From: Mucidula mucida
Taxonomy: Eukaryota; Basidiomycota; Agaricomycetes; Agaricales; Physalacriaceae
Direction: 5' to 3'
DNA: 64,000 nucleotides
Assembly (NCBI GenBank): GCA_015501055.1
Contig: JADNYV010000003.1
Span: forward strand, 775,476 to 839,475
A program made the position numbers and the translations under genes. Shown piece after piece: positions 48,779 to 63,287 of the stretch (its first letter is position 1; each line of letters opens with the position of its first letter). Below the pieces are notes generated by a model. The model did not search any database. It saw only the letters and a program-made list of their open reading frames with translations, and was not told the origin of the DNA.

Positions 48779-50457
48779 ATGTTTTCTCTTGCTCGTTGCA
48801 CATTCTCTGCTATCGCATTGCTATCTCTTTTACCCCGCCATTCTTTTGCTCGTTCACTCGTTTTCGACGACTATGCCAGTCGACACACTACGCCCGACGC
48901 TATACTAGATACCCACAACGTTACCCATCACGTAGCAAGAGACCCGGACTCACCACCGACATCTCCAAAGTTGGTTGTGGCGCACTTTATGGTCGGCAAC
49001 ACGTATCCATATGTGGTTGACGACTGGATTCGAGGTAATCGCCTTTGCCATATCGTCTTTTTATCTTGCTTACACGCGTTGTAGACATCAAGCTGGCTTC
49101 GTCGAAACAGATCAACGCGTTTGCACTCAACCTCGGAGCCGACGATTGGGAGATCGGGCGCATAGCCGATGCTTTCAAGGCTGCGGACCGATGCGACCGA
49201 GAACTGGGAATCTCGTTCAAGCTGTTCTTGTCGTTTGATATGTCTGTCATTCCCTGCAATCATACTGAAGACGCGAGCCTGGTACGCAAGTACATCAACG
49301 TCTTTACCAGCAGCGACTCGTACTTGATGTACCACGACAAGCCCTTGGTATCGACCTATGCTGGAGAGTCGTGCACGTTTGGTCAAGACAGCCTCGACAA
49401 GGCGTGGCTTCATACCCTCAGGACTGGCGCTTCTCGAGATGTTACCTTTGTTCCCTTTTTCAACATGGATCCGATAGGTTTTGGAGAATTGACGTCGGTC
49501 GATGGAATCTTCAACGTATGTCGTTCTTACCGTCTTTCTTTATGTCTGCTTATCTCTTTGCAGTGGAACTCTGGCTGGCCGAGGGATGGCAAAGACCTCG
49601 ATTTCTATTCTGATCAACTACACATCAGTGATCTCGGTGGACGCGTCTACATGGCCGCCGTTTCTCCCTGGTTCTTCACTGTACGTTTATCCTCTCTTTT
49701 TTTCAGGACGCATACTAACTGCGATATAGCACTATGGACCAGACTCGTACAACAAGAACTGGATGTATGACTCTGACAAGTGGCTCTTCGCACAACGACT
49801 CGAAATGCTTGCGGAACACCGGGACCACATCGACATCATCCAGGTCATCAGTTGGAACGATTTTGGAGAATCGCACTATGTCGGGCCTATCGAAGGAGCG
49901 CAGCCCATGTCGGAATCCTGGACAACGGGTTATGACCACACCGGTTAGACACTCTGAACGCTGCAATATTGACGATATTGACCTGATGATTAGGTTTCCT
50001 TGAACTGCTGAATTACTATGTTCCTGCCTTTACCACTGGACAAGACGTATCCCAGAGTATCGCCAATGACCGTGTGTTTTTATGGGGACGTTTGTCGCCG
50101 GCGGGCGCAACCACAGACGACCCTGTTCCCAAGCCAGATGGTGCTAAAGACGTCTGTCATCTTTTGTTATGTTGCGCAAGACCTGTACTAACAATTGTGT
50201 AGGCCCAAGACGCCGTTTGGGGTGTCGTGCATCTCACCGAATCTGCTCTCGTCACCTTGTCTTGTGGATCCTCAAGTCAAACCTTTCCTCTCGACCCCGG
50301 CTCGTCCAAGATCAAGCTCGATTTGCAGGAAGATTGCGCTGTTCGTGCCGTTATCAACAAGTCTGGTCAAAACACGATGGATTGGAGTCCCGATGGTTAC
50401 AAGTTCAACACGCATCCGAGCACCTACAACTTTAACTGCTTTGTAGCTGTATCATAG
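48779..50457 (+). CDS. Secreted alpha-1,3-glucanase (GH71, mutanase)
   Basis: Hydrolyses alpha-1,3-glucan of fungal walls, acting outside the cell in wall remodelling or mycoparasitism. The signal peptide is MFSLARCTFSAIALLSLLPR and HSFA. The mature start reads LVVAHFMVGNTYPYVVDDW, the family hallmark, then DIKLASSKQINAFALNLGAD, DRELGISFKLFLSFDMSVIP, VSTYAGESCTFGQDSLDKAW and TFVPFFNMDP. Later exons give WNSGWPRDGKDLDFYSDQ, VYMAAVSPWFFTHYGPDSYN and the catalytic-region IIQVISWNDFGESHYVG. The C-terminal beta domain (VVHLTESALVTLSCGSSS) ends at 50457. At least six introns. The gene looks intact. Confidence 0.9.
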
Positions 50458-50946
50458 TAGTTTTACTTTATATTCTTGCAGTCATTGTTCAACTTCCTCG
50501 TTTGGAACAAGCATCTTGTCGGAGCATATAAAGCAACAAACGCCCGAGTCTATATGGAAAGGGCCTACGCGCGACTAGAAGAACACGATGGGACGTTGGA
50601 GAGCAAGCAAGAGGTTTGGTCGATGATGCGAATTCATGGATGCGCCCTCCTGATTTAGACAATCCCGCGATCCAAATGAGGAAGGCGTATTCATCATTGA
50701 GGCGCGTCTTCCAGCTTAGGTGAATCTTGTTCTAGGAGGATGAATGACCGGACATTCGGCCAAGTGGGAACAGGGCAAGGGATGCATGAAGGGCAGACTT
50801 TGGCCTTGACGTAATAAGAACAAGGGCCGGGGAAGATGATAAGTAGACGCAAAAGTTCGAACACGCCTGCGAGATTGACGAATTCTCCCATCTTTGCCAA
50901 CCCTTGCGATACCTCTGGTCAGTGACCGTTTCTGTCCCGGTGTACC
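50458..50946. other. Intergenic region GH71 / HMG gene
   Basis: GH71 3' UTR and HMG-gene promoter. A short plus frame just after the GH71 stop (50476-50658) lacks family support. No TATA box was recognised. Confidence 0.45.
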
Positions 50947-52023
50947 ATGCCGCCGTCGCGTACTTTTGAGCTTGTCTGGACGCTTCCCAACTCGACGTCT
51001 GCCTCTCACATTCCCTCGATCGATGACGCCGACTCTACAACACAGAGGCATGCCAAAAAGAAGGCCGCTTCCCATATTCCCCGCCCACCAAATGCTTTTA
51101 TTCTCTTTCGCTCATCGTTCATAAAGTCTCAGCATGTGTCCACCGATGTCGAGACGAACCACAGTACTCTGTCCAAGATTATCGGCATGACATGGCAGGG
51201 TCTGTCCGACGCTGAACGACAGGTCTGGCACGACAAGGCGCGTGTTGCGCTTGACGAGCATCGCAGGCGCTTTCCCGCCTATGCCTTCCGCCCGTCCCAC
51301 CAGAAGCCCGTGCCCGGTGGTGGCGGTGGCGGCGGGACGAGAAGAAAGCGAGTACGGGAGGTTGAACCAAAGGACACCAAGCGATGTGCAAAAATCGCCG
51401 AGCTCCTTGTAAAGGGCCTCAAAGGTGCCCAACTCGACGATGCTATCCGCGAGTTCGACAAGACCCACGTACCGGAAATTATCACCCGCTTCGACACGCC
51501 CATCACTGAAAGCGCGTTCCGCAAAGTGGCCAAAGAGAAGAAGGTACAACCAGTAAGTTCATAGTACTACGCGTCATTTCAGCTTTTAATTCAAGTCTCC
51601 CCCAAGGCTATCGAACCTGTTGAACGCGAAGCATCGCTGCCCCCGCCGCCTCTTGAAGAGGCGTTCGTCGAACGGCAGCTTTATTACCCAGAACCGGTAT
51701 CTGCTGGGTCACAGCTGTCCTCCCCCGTCGACCCCGCCCTCCCTTCCCACTTCTTTCCCCCCGAATATCTAATCAACAGTTCACCATTTCCCGCCACAGC
51801 GCCCATGTACCCGCTTCCAGGCCAGAGTTTTTCCCGGAGATCCTTCTCAGGTTTTCCTTCTGACAGCGCCTGTTACCAAGAAACCCCGTCTCCTGGGTTT
51901 GATTTCTTCGCCTTTCCTTCACCGGTGGGCGATTCGGATTATCTGGCAGATCTTATGAACTTTGAGATGCCCATGCCTTTGATCCCCACTTGGGATGCAT
52001 CTGCGCCCGTTATGGGCTTCTGA
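50947..52023 (+). CDS. HMG-box transcription factor (MATA_HMG type)
   Basis: Nuclear DNA-binding protein. From ATG 50947 the HMG box occupies about residues 45-115: IPRPPNAFILFRSSFIKSQH, NHSTLSKIIGMTWQGLSDAE and VWHDKARVALDEHRRRFPAY, with the Asn and Ser minor-groove contacts typical of sequence-specific MATA_HMG proteins. A glycine run (GGGGGGG) and a basic patch (TRRKRVREVEPKDTKR) follow. One intron near 51551-51605 leads to a Pro/Phe-rich tail (AIEPVEREASLPPPPLEEAF, DYLADLMNFEMPMPLIP), likely the activation domain. Homologs control mating or fruiting; target genes here are unknown. No homeodomain or pheromone-receptor genes are nearby. Confidence 0.85.
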
Positions 52024-53767
52024 CGCGCAAGTCTACCACTCGTAATGTATTGTATGCACATTCTCTCTTACGACACGCTTTCCGCTCTCCCTTTCCTTCC
52101 TTATCCTTCCTGTCTCTTCCGTCCTTTCTTCCTACATTACCTTGCTTGATTACTCATCACCACACTTCTTGGTTTACGAGCTGTAACAATACTGACATCC
52201 CCTCTTAGCACGGACTTTTCTACATACTACCCACTTCCGTTGTTGTTGTAGATCATGTAGACCAAGTGAAACAACTATTCCTGGACCCACCTCAGTGATC
52301 AACGTGCTATGGCCATCACGCAGATCCTCAGCCACACTAAAGGACGTACACGGCACGCTCACAACCAGCAGGTGTACACGTTCGCGGCGGCCCCAAAGCC
52401 TCGTCACCTGAAGTATAGTGGCGCCGCCACCACCACCGGTATCCGGGCGCTATCCTTGAAAGTTGAAACGACCGCCGATTTGGACATTGGAAACATATAA
52501 ATTTTGAGATTAAAACCATGTGAGATCCCCGGTGTTATTAACTCTTACAACCTTCCTTTCGCGGCACAAGGGATCTCAAGCATATGCTACCAATCTTGAA
52601 TCTCCGATTCTGGGTGGAGACGGAGGCAAAAGATGTCTCCATGGAATCTGATCTGAGCAAGTGCTTCCACGGAGGGTAAAGTCAATGACCGCCACAGAGA
52701 GCCCATTTCCGAGTCCATATGACGATGCCGCGCATTACCGATATGAGGCACTGTCCGGAAACGCAACAAGAACGCGTCCCGGGCGGCAATGACTGAGATA
52801 GACGATGAGGCTGAATTAGAATCTACCCTGCCGCCAGGATTCAACAGGAAGTGAATATGATAGAAAGGAGACAAAACAAGCTACTCTCTAGTGTTTCCGC
52901 AGAGAAGCAACAACGCCAGAACTTCGAGTGCGGCCTGAGTGTAGGCTTCGATAACTCATCGCTGGATGACTACAGCGAAGACATAATCGATCCTGGAAAT
53001 GAAGATTCTTGACTGGCCGGTCAGGACTCAGAATGGGTTTTGCGGGGAGCTCCTTCGCCTTTAACCGACTCGGACTCCGCAGGACACAAAGATTGACACG
53101 GTCCCCAGAGTCCCCAAGGATTTCAAATATTGCGAGCACGAACGAAGACCACATTCCGTATCCCAACCAATCACTCACTGAACCATGAACCTTAAATGAA
53201 ATTCACAGAGTCCAGGACATACCGAGAAGTCGTAACTATCATAGCTCGCGCGAGGAAGATCTGAAGCACCAGCACGAAACCCGAGATATCTTTCTGCGTG
53301 AAGCAAAGAGGATAGACGAAGGGTCCTTCTAAGCTAGTAAAATTGTTCCAACAAGCACTGGGCCAAGCTAAGGAGCAACGAGGTCAGGAGAGGAGAAAAG
53401 CTGCGACAACGAGCCTGAAATTAATGAATCCAAGCCATGTCAAGTTAGTCGATCAGGTCAGGTGCTGAACACCGAATGTGAAGAGATAGCCGGCAAAAGA
53501 CTCTGGAGGAGGTCGACATGAAAGGAGAAGTACGAGTCACTGGCCAACATACCGAACATTTGAAGAGTAGATATGACTATCGATACATACCACCGTTAGG
53601 CCCAGTTGTTGTTTTTATCATATTTCCCCTTCCTCGGGTGTTTCCTCTCGTTCTTGCCTTTGCTCCCTACCGCTGCTACTCTCTTTATCCCTTGCTACAT
53701 CTCTCTCCAAGCGAGGTTTCTGAAGCGACAGAGATCAGGCGCACAGCTTGAGATTAAGAACATTCCA
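52024..53767. other. Intergenic region HMG gene / PRP40
   Basis: About 1.7 kb between two convergent genes. Two adjacent minus-strand frames (52888-53178 with WLGYGMWSSFVLAIFEILGD, and 52587-52874) are moderately long but without recognisable family or splice logic. The first 100 bp are CT-rich (TCCCTTTCCTTCCTTATCC), typical of a mushroom 3' UTR or terminator area. Confidence 0.4.
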
Positions 53768-56341
53768 CTATACCTTTTCTGTCCGGCCATCGACACTATC
53801 GCTTTCCTTATCTCTCGCTCGTTTTTCACCTCCTTCCGGTTCGTCTTTATCTCTGACAGTGTACTCTCCCTTGGAACGATCTCGTCCTCTGTCTCGTTCT
53901 CGTTCCCGATGCCTGCGATCAGAGTCGTGTCTTGCAGAACGAGAATCCCTATCCCTATCCCTCTCATCGCGAGGATACTCCTTTGAAGAACGCCTGTCGT
54001 AGTCGTCGTGTCGGTAATGATCGCGATGTCGCTTGTCATAGTCTTTGCCACGATCCCTGTCGCGTTCGCGGTCTCGGTCGTAATCGTCACGAACGGGCTC
54101 CTTGCGCTTCCGGCTTGTTGTAGAACCATCCTCGGAGGCAGCATGCTCCCTTTGGCGTTCCTTCTGTCGCTTCACAAATTTGGCAAATGCAGTACGACGT
54201 GCCTCTTCATCTTCGATAGCTTTGAACTCCGGTAAGTGGTCCATAAGAGGAAGCGCCTGTATACGTTGAGCCCCAAGAAGAACGCCGAAAGGTTTTTACT
54301 TACCGCCTCGTATGTCATATTGTAGTCGATGGGCTCCGGTAGTTTCTTCAAAGCGTAACGGAAATCATCTTGTAAATGCCTTAGCTTTCGCTCTGCCCGA
54401 CGTCTTTCATCAGCTACTTTTTTCAAGGCCGTTTCGCGTAGCTGTAACACAGATAAGAAACAAGGAAGCGAAGAACAGACATCATACGCACGGTATTATA
54501 AATGTCGACCAAGTCGTCCTTGGACAGCTCTTTGACAGAGGAATGCTCAAGAGAACTGACGACCTGGATGAAGGTATCCTCGGATGTATCGGCTTTGACC
54601 TCGAAGGCCTCGTCGCGTGCCTTGAGTGCGTCTTCCAAAGTCGCGATCTTGGCATCCAACTTCTGGTCGAATCCATCGACGAGATCCCAAAAGAGCTCTA
54701 GCTGGTTGGAGCCCGGGTTTCCTAACATGTTGAGGTACCGCTCATCTTTGCTGAACAATGGGTAGACTTGCTTCCACTTTGTACGAGCCTTAAGCTTTCC
54801 ACCGTCAACTAGCTCCTGGAGAAGCTCCTACAGCGCGTCCAATGAACTTTGAAGACATTTTTGATGAAAAACAACATTTTGACATACCTTGAACGCTTCA
54901 CGCGCTTTTCTTTGTTTGCGAGTGTTCTCCACTTGCTCCTTCCGCATCTGATCATCGAATTCTCTCTCCTTGACACGACTGTAATCCTCGAAAGCGAGAA
55001 GGATGTCAAGCGGGGGCAGCTTTTGGATTTCAGGGTCTGACTTCCATTCGTCTGAATCAATGATGAGATTGTACGCCGTGCGCCATCGTGTCACAGCGTC
55101 TACGCCTAGTTGTTTGAAAAGGGACACCACCTTGGCTGTGGCTCGCGTGCGTGCAGCAGTGCGTTCTTGCTAGCATTGGAGGATGAGTAAATACAATCCA
55201 TGTCCAAACAACGCGACTTACAGCCTCTCGCGCCTTTAGACCTTCAACGTATTCTTCGAAAATCAAACGTCTTTCCGATTCGATTCTCGCGGTCTGCCAG
55301 ATAGGATGCTGTGAGAACAATTTATCGGCCGTCGAAAAGGTAGTGTAATGAAAAACGTTCGGATTGCCCTTGAGCATGTTGCGCAGGGCGGGCCTCAGTT
55401 TGGCAAGTCGTGCTTCGCGTTCCTCTTTCTCTTTATTTACGAGAGACAAAGTATACTGACGTGACTGTGAGTGGGGACTGGCGGGGAGAAGAAGGGGATG
55501 CCCTACTTTTTCAAAGACAGCTTTTTTCTCGGAAAGACTGTTAAGGGCTTTATACAGAGGATCTGTGATGATGGCACGCATTGTCTTCTCCCATGTCCAA
55601 TCGGGAGCCACACCCGCCTTGCGAAGGAGATGTGTAAAGGCCTTTTCTCCTTCTTCCACGGTTGCGAATCCATTGTGTGGAATGACTGGGTCGTCAGGCA
55701 TGTTGGGTCGGGCAGGCAGGATGCTGCTAGCCGCGAGCGGTAATCCGCCATTATGTGGCCCAACAGCGAGCTCGTTTCCGTTTGTCGGCGTGGGTCTGAG
55801 CTCGGTGGTGCAGTTATTGCTCCTTGTCTGTCAAATAGTGAGATGGCGCATCATACATAGACCACTGCGACGCACGCAGTCGGTGTCTGCACCGCGGCCA
55901 GACCCTCTTTCTCAACCTTTTCCATCACTAGGACGAGCTCGTCCGGCATGTCCCATTTCGATTCTTTGGTTTCCGTCTGAGACTAGTTAGCGACAGACCA
56001 GTCAGATAGACGACGGCGCACATTGTAGTAATACTTTCTGCCTCCGGAAAAGTACTCTTTCCACTTTGTCTCATTGAGCGCCCTCTGTACAGATTGAGTG
56101 TGTGCGCAGTATCAAGCCGTTGCATCGTACCTCGAATGGCGTCTTCAATTCTTGAACAGTGTTAGTTCTGGGAACAAGTAGCACAACCAGAAACGCACCA
56201 TCTGGCTTTTCCCAAACACTCTGCTTCGTTCCCGTATTAAACCAGTACGTTCTCCCCTCCGGATTACGATGCTCAGTCTTTAACCATGGTTAATCAATAG
56301 CGTATAACCCAACACAATCAATAACGTGCCCAGATATTCAT
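53768..56341 (-). CDS. PRP40: U1 snRNP-associated splicing factor PRP40
   Basis: Links U1 snRNP with branch-point proteins in early spliceosome assembly. The first exon from ATG 56341 encodes only MNIW; a GC-AG intron is removed to give [20 protein letters not shown], the first WW domain. The second WW domain is [14 protein letters not shown], continued after an intron by [21 protein letters not shown] domains follow: [60 protein letters not shown] and the region before [20 protein letters not shown]. The C-terminal 110 residues are an RD/RS-like tract ([20 protein letters not shown]). Domain order and length fit PRP40. Intron 1 is inferred because it restores the conserved first tryptophan. 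Confidence 0.88.
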
Positions 56342-56414
56342 CCTGACGTTGAGGGTGGAAGAAAGAGATGAGTTTCCCACGGTACGCTGGATCACAAGTT
56401 GGAAGCGGCTTTTT

Positions 56415-57409
56415 CTATTCTTTATTACGAACGATGTACAGATAATAATGGAAAGCGTCGCCCATCTCCTGTACCTGCATTGATGTAGATGGTCGAACGA
56501 GAAATCGTTTACGGAAATGCGGTTGCCCAAAAGTCAGGTAAAGAAATAATCCTGTCTTGGGTCGTAGGACTCTGCGACGACCTGAAATGAGTGATGAATC
56601 CATACTCTGAATCCTATCGCCTACCTTATCACCTCGTCCACCTCTTTCGTGCAGTCAGAAACAACTTGCTCCGGAGGGTCCTACGATCAAGTTTAGTAAA
56701 CTTTCGTGTCGCGAACGCTTCGTAGTCACTACCCAGACATCTCCTTTGGCGGTCATCATAGCATCCATCGTTCCTTTGTCGATCGCAACGTCGAAGCTAT
56801 CCGCGTCAAAAGATAGCTCACGAACGTCCATAACATGCCCTTCACCTCCCTATCAATCTCTGAATTCTCGACCCAAGGAGCACTTACACTCCATTTCTGG
56901 TCGCGTAGACTCGTGTCTTTGCTTCATCTGGTCGATGACCACCGCAGAATACTGAATATATGAGCTCAGCGTCAAATTCAAGGTTCAACTTACATCGACG
57001 TTAACAATATTCCTGTAACCGTCATCATACATCTTTCTCAAGGATAGTCAACGTTGCTGAAATCTTGAAGCTACACGTAGGAACACACATCTTGGGACAG
57101 CGTTGAATTCCCGCAACCGAGCATCAAGATCCTCCAAGTTTTGTTCGGAATGAGATCGCGAAAGAGGGGAGCGATTTCAGCATAAGACTTGAACCAGTCA
57201 AAGGACCCTCCATCAGATTCACTGGCAAAAAAAGACATCGACCGTCTAAGTACTTGAGCAATCAACATTGAAGAGAGGTCTTAACGCACGCCTGATATCG
57301 TCGATCCCTGCGTCTTTTGAGTCCTGTTGCAACGATGGCACGAGTTGACGCACCAATAGTCTTTCGTCCCATACTGCTCGTTACTCTCTGGTAGTATGCT
57401 GGTGCTCAT
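56415..57409 (-). CDS. SAM-dependent methyltransferase, EEF1AKMT4/METTL13-like
   Basis: Seven-beta-strand methyltransferase of the group that methylates lysine on elongation factor 1A. From ATG 57409 it begins MSTSILPESNEQYGTKDYW. Then GGSFDWFKSYAEIAPLFRDL, the SAM-binding RILMLGCGNSTLSQD, MYDDGYRNIVNVD, AVVIDQMKQRHESTRNG, DVRELSFDADSFDVAIDKGT with MDAMMTAKGDVW, and LFLYLTFGQPHFRKRFLVRP. It ends MGDAFHYYLYIVRNKE. Several introns. In the second exon one base is probably missing from the TTTT run at 57314-57317 (plus strand). An in-frame ATG at 57490 would add 27 residues not seen in the family. Confidence 0.85.
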
Positions 57410-57598
57410 GATGAAGGTCGCGAAAAAGCTTGGTCTGCTCGGCCGAACGGCCCGATGATCTTCCTCGACGAAGAGACGACCATGATACATAAAGAGGTTG
57501 AATAAGTCTAAATGTGGTATAAGTATGCTTGATATATTATGAAATGTATTGTAGTCTATATTCCCAATCCCAAAGAAATTTAATCGCTTGTTCTGCGT

Positions 57599-59586
<1,988 letters not shown>

Positions 59587-59939
59587 GTCCACCGATAAGG
59601 ACGAGATATAGGACCGCAAGAGATTGGGGGAAACGAACTCGCTAGACTTTCATGGGGTACTTTAAGCTGATATCCGGCCATAACCGGTCCGAGAACCGAG
59701 CCAGGAAATCCCCAACGCGATCGCGCGTCTTCCGCTCTGTTCCGCTACATTTCCAGGGCGAATAACGCGCTGAACATAAGAAGCCTGACGTGTGCACATT
59801 CTGCATCCAAGAGCACAGAACCACATCCAGCTTCACAGCGGACTTTAAATGTACAGTCCAGCCTCCAACGTTCAGATCATATGTCTGATTAGCGAGTCCG
59901 TTCGCAAAAAATATACTAATTCTACAGCCTGCTTGTAAC
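59587..59939. other. Intergenic region GUT1 / second GH47 gene
   Basis: Promoter of GUT1 and 3' UTR of GH47 copy 2, both on the minus strand. A 103-codon minus frame partly inside has no family resemblance. Confidence 0.45.
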
Positions 59940-62190
59940 TTACAAGATATCAAACTTCACCTTCTCCTCCTCTGTCCATGAAAACACAGGGAACGGATGT
60001 GCTTCGGTATTGAACACCCATTGTTCCAAGGGAAGTGGATTCTCTTCCATACACATGAGGTGAAGATATTTTAACCTGGAGGAGAGTCATCAGCGCGATT
60101 GACGAGCAGACAAACGGATGAAATATTGTACGTCTCAGCTAGGAAATAACTAGGAGAAGTTAGCGTCGATTTAGACGCACATTGATTTTTTAGTCTTACC
60201 TAGGCATATCGTCTAATTTCGGAGGCGGCACCTTCTCTACAGATTTCAAACTAGCATATCCGTATGGTGTCTTGCTGTGCTTCTCAATGCTTTCAAAGAT
60301 CTTCCATCCTCGCTCACGCCATTTTGAATCGCCAGTGATACGCCACATGAGATACAAGGATTCGACAGTCTAGAATCGTTCGCACCATCTTCCAGTCAAT
60401 GTAAAGAAACCACTCACTTCTGGCCTCAGCATATAACTGTGCTTTTTGATGGCGTAATCCCTCCCTCTAATGCCGCCACGCAATCTTTCCTTCTCAGTGT
60501 ATACGATAGGCGCGGTGTCCTTTGTCCCAGGAGGAGATCCACGAGCGCCAGACGCTTTCCATTGATCCATCGCGTCCATCCACACTGTTCCAGGACCTGC
60601 AACTTCTTCCGCGCTAGCCCGAACAACGATCTCATCTGGACTCAAGCCTGCGGGTTGATCCGCGTACATTAACCAGCAGGTTTGTGCAAGGCCTTCGGCA
60701 GCCCACATGTGAAGATCCTTCAACTTGTACCCGGAGAGCCGGCGATACCCTTCTCCAGCAAAGCCAAACTTTCCTTGGGATGCCAGCTCCCCTAGGTTCA
60801 GATTAAGAGAGTCGAACTGATCCCAAGGCAGAGTATGTACTCCCAATGCGAAGAGGCCTGGAAGAAAACAAGACAGATGTTCCATAATATGTGAAGGCTT
60901 TCCACGTTCCTCGTGTACAGGATCTTTCGTGTCCGTCACGTATAAAAGGTGTCGCGTTGGAGAGATGTAGAGAAGATTGGAGATGATATGAGTGGTCGTA
61001 CGAATGTCTAGGTCCTAACATCAACTGCCAATGCCCAAAAGAAACATACATTAAATCGCACGCACACATATCAAGATTCGCTTTATCCGATTTCGCAGTC
61101 AGTAAGTACTGCTTCAACAGATACTCGTGCGCACTATCCGCCTGAGCACCGGCGGATAAGCGATCTAGATATTCAGCTTCATGAGAGCGGAGTAATTCAG
61201 CCTTGGTTTAATACTTACAGTCGACAGGTTGCGCATTGGTCAAGTTCCAACCAATAGGAAACATTCCTCCAGTCTGACGAAGATCTGCCTTCTCGAGAGC
61301 GCGAATAACAGTATTGGCGCGATCGAAATGTTCCTTCTTGCCAGTCACCTTGGCTAGATACGTGTACTCCAGTTGCAAGCTGGCTATTTCCGCTAAGATA
61401 CCAATTTCGGGCCCTATGATCTCTCCACTGATATTTGAAACCTGAATTGAGAGAGTATCGAGAATAGATTGCAAAGACTGACTTCGTGGGGTTCACTCCA
61501 TACACAGCAAGTCCGCTCGGAGTCTGGAAGACAGGGTCGAGTTTTCGCGCGAGCTCGTCAGCGCGATGGAGCAGTAGCGCGTCTTTGTTGAGCGCGTAAG
61601 CTGAAAGCAGTCCTCCCAGATACCGGATGACCGTTTCAAAGTATGGAACGAATTGACGCTGCGGATACGTGTCGCGTTATAGGCCGCGTAGAACATGGGC
61701 GTGCCACCTACGTCTGGAAGATCAAATTTGGTGGCCTGTACCATCTCGCGCGCTCTTGCGTACTCGGCATCCAGTCCGAGCATAATCATTGTGTCCAAAG
61801 AGTCATATATAGTAACGCCCCATCCATTAAAACTGGTGACGGTCAGCCAGATACCTTGTGTATCATTGAAGGATGAATTCACTTGTCTGAGTAACCTCTC
61901 GATATGGGTTTGATTTCGTCGTGTGGGGCTGCATGTCTCTCGTAGCCATGATATGCGTGAAGGAAGGCTCGCTTCACCAGTCGCGCACGTTCGTCCCAGC
62001 TCAATGGTGGTGCTGTGTATGGGTAGAACGAGTCTGCTAATGAGGTATGGGGCAGAATAAGGGAGTACAGCGCCCAGACCGTGACGATCAGGACTGCGCC
62101 ATACAAGGCATTGCGTGCAAAGGCTTTATGTCGAATAGCCCGTAGCAGTTGATGACTCCGAGCTACGTTGGCATTGGGAGGGTACGTCAT
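59940..62190 (-). CDS. Class I alpha-1,2-mannosidase (GH47), copy 2
   Basis: Second GH47 enzyme of the window, diverged from copy 1. From ATG 62190 a membrane anchor (ALYGAVLIVTVWALYSLILP) is followed by LSWDERARLVKRAFLHAYHG, NGWGVTIYDSLDTMIMLGLD, QFVPYFETVIRYLGGLLSAY, IASLQLEYTYLAKVTGKKEH, GMFPIGWNL, ADSAHEYLLKQYLLTAKSDK, HIMEHLSCFLPGLFALGVHT and HMWAAEGLAQTCWLMYADQP. The C-terminus is EQWVFNTEAHPFPVFSW with the calcium threonine. One frame slip near 61670 (before PQRQFVPYF) looks like a missing base. It carries a longer insert (LNLGELASQGKFGFAGEGYR) than copy 1, so it is probably a different subtype, Golgi or ER. Confidence 0.88.
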
Positions 62191-63287
62191 GGCAATTTAG
62201 GCGAAAAGTGCTCCAACCATGGGGACCGGAGAGCTTTGCTGAACGTTTCTAACAAAAATAGTGAGCTGCGCGATGACGACATGTGCCGGCGGGACGGACT
62301 TTCGTTGAATTCGAACTACCATGATCATCAGACGACCTCCTTGGTGGACTGCGCAAATTGGTTGACTATCAGAATCTCAGATGGTTTTCTATGGCCTGCC
62401 GGGATCGTGCTTACTTTTTTCGCTTTTGCCTGCGCTCTTGTCACTCCTGGTTGTACTCAAGGCAACGCGACTTCTTTTCTGTCTTTACCTCGACGTACGG
62501 CGCACTTGCTGGGCCGGATGAATTCCTGCGGTACTACTTTGACGTTCAACACTGCAGCTTCTAGGTTTATGTACAAATCCAGTGAAAAAGCATACTAGTA
62601 CTCACGACGTACGCATTCGGTTCCTATTACTGTGGCCTCGATGTCGACCATACCATATAGTGTTCTCTTGGATGTTGTTTTCTAACCGTCCGTACAAATT
62701 TCTTTGGAGCCATTCATTGCATCGGTAAGTAATTGTGTATGTAGCCTTGTCGCATTATTCTTCGGAGGGTCAGATAGAATCCACAATCCGCGGTCTATCA
62801 AAGCCATTCGAATATTGAACTTGAAGGTTGCTGTGATAACGCCACGCGACAAGGCGATATGTCTACTCTGTGTGGCGTTTGATCATCTCTCACGTTCATT
62901 AGGCTTGAGGAATAGGAGAAGATGCACAGTCTAGCATACAGTTCTACGTGATGGTAGTGAACATTATCCCGTTCAATCATCTGTCCGCGACTGAGTTGTT
63001 CGCTTTGTCGAAGGATGTCGCCTTTGTCTTCTCTGGTTCGGGGTCACGTTGAATTCTTCGGGTAGTCTCGAATGAGGGAAAGTCTTCGATAGTCCGTTGT
63101 GAACACTAGTTCGTACATGACGTGACATGCAAATGTATATGTTGTCCCGCCCAGTTCCGTGCTGAGTTTGAAAGTAGGTAACCCTATTGGGAAGTTGCCG
63201 GGCATCCTTTCGTGGGTTGATTTCAGGCGTTGTTTACTCAGTCGCTGTCTATTCGCCCGTCACCGCCATCTACGCTACGCGGGCACC
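62191..63287. other. Divergent intergenic region GH47 copy 2 / ANTH gene
   Basis: About 1.1 kb containing both promoters. The longest plus frame (62149-62598) overlaps the GH47 start and shows no family pattern. No TATA box is clear. Confidence 0.45.

Noticed and set aside
52587..53178. Two adjacent minus-strand frames after the HMG gene
   Set aside because: No recognisable domain and no intron that would join them; kept only as a note in the intergenic entry.
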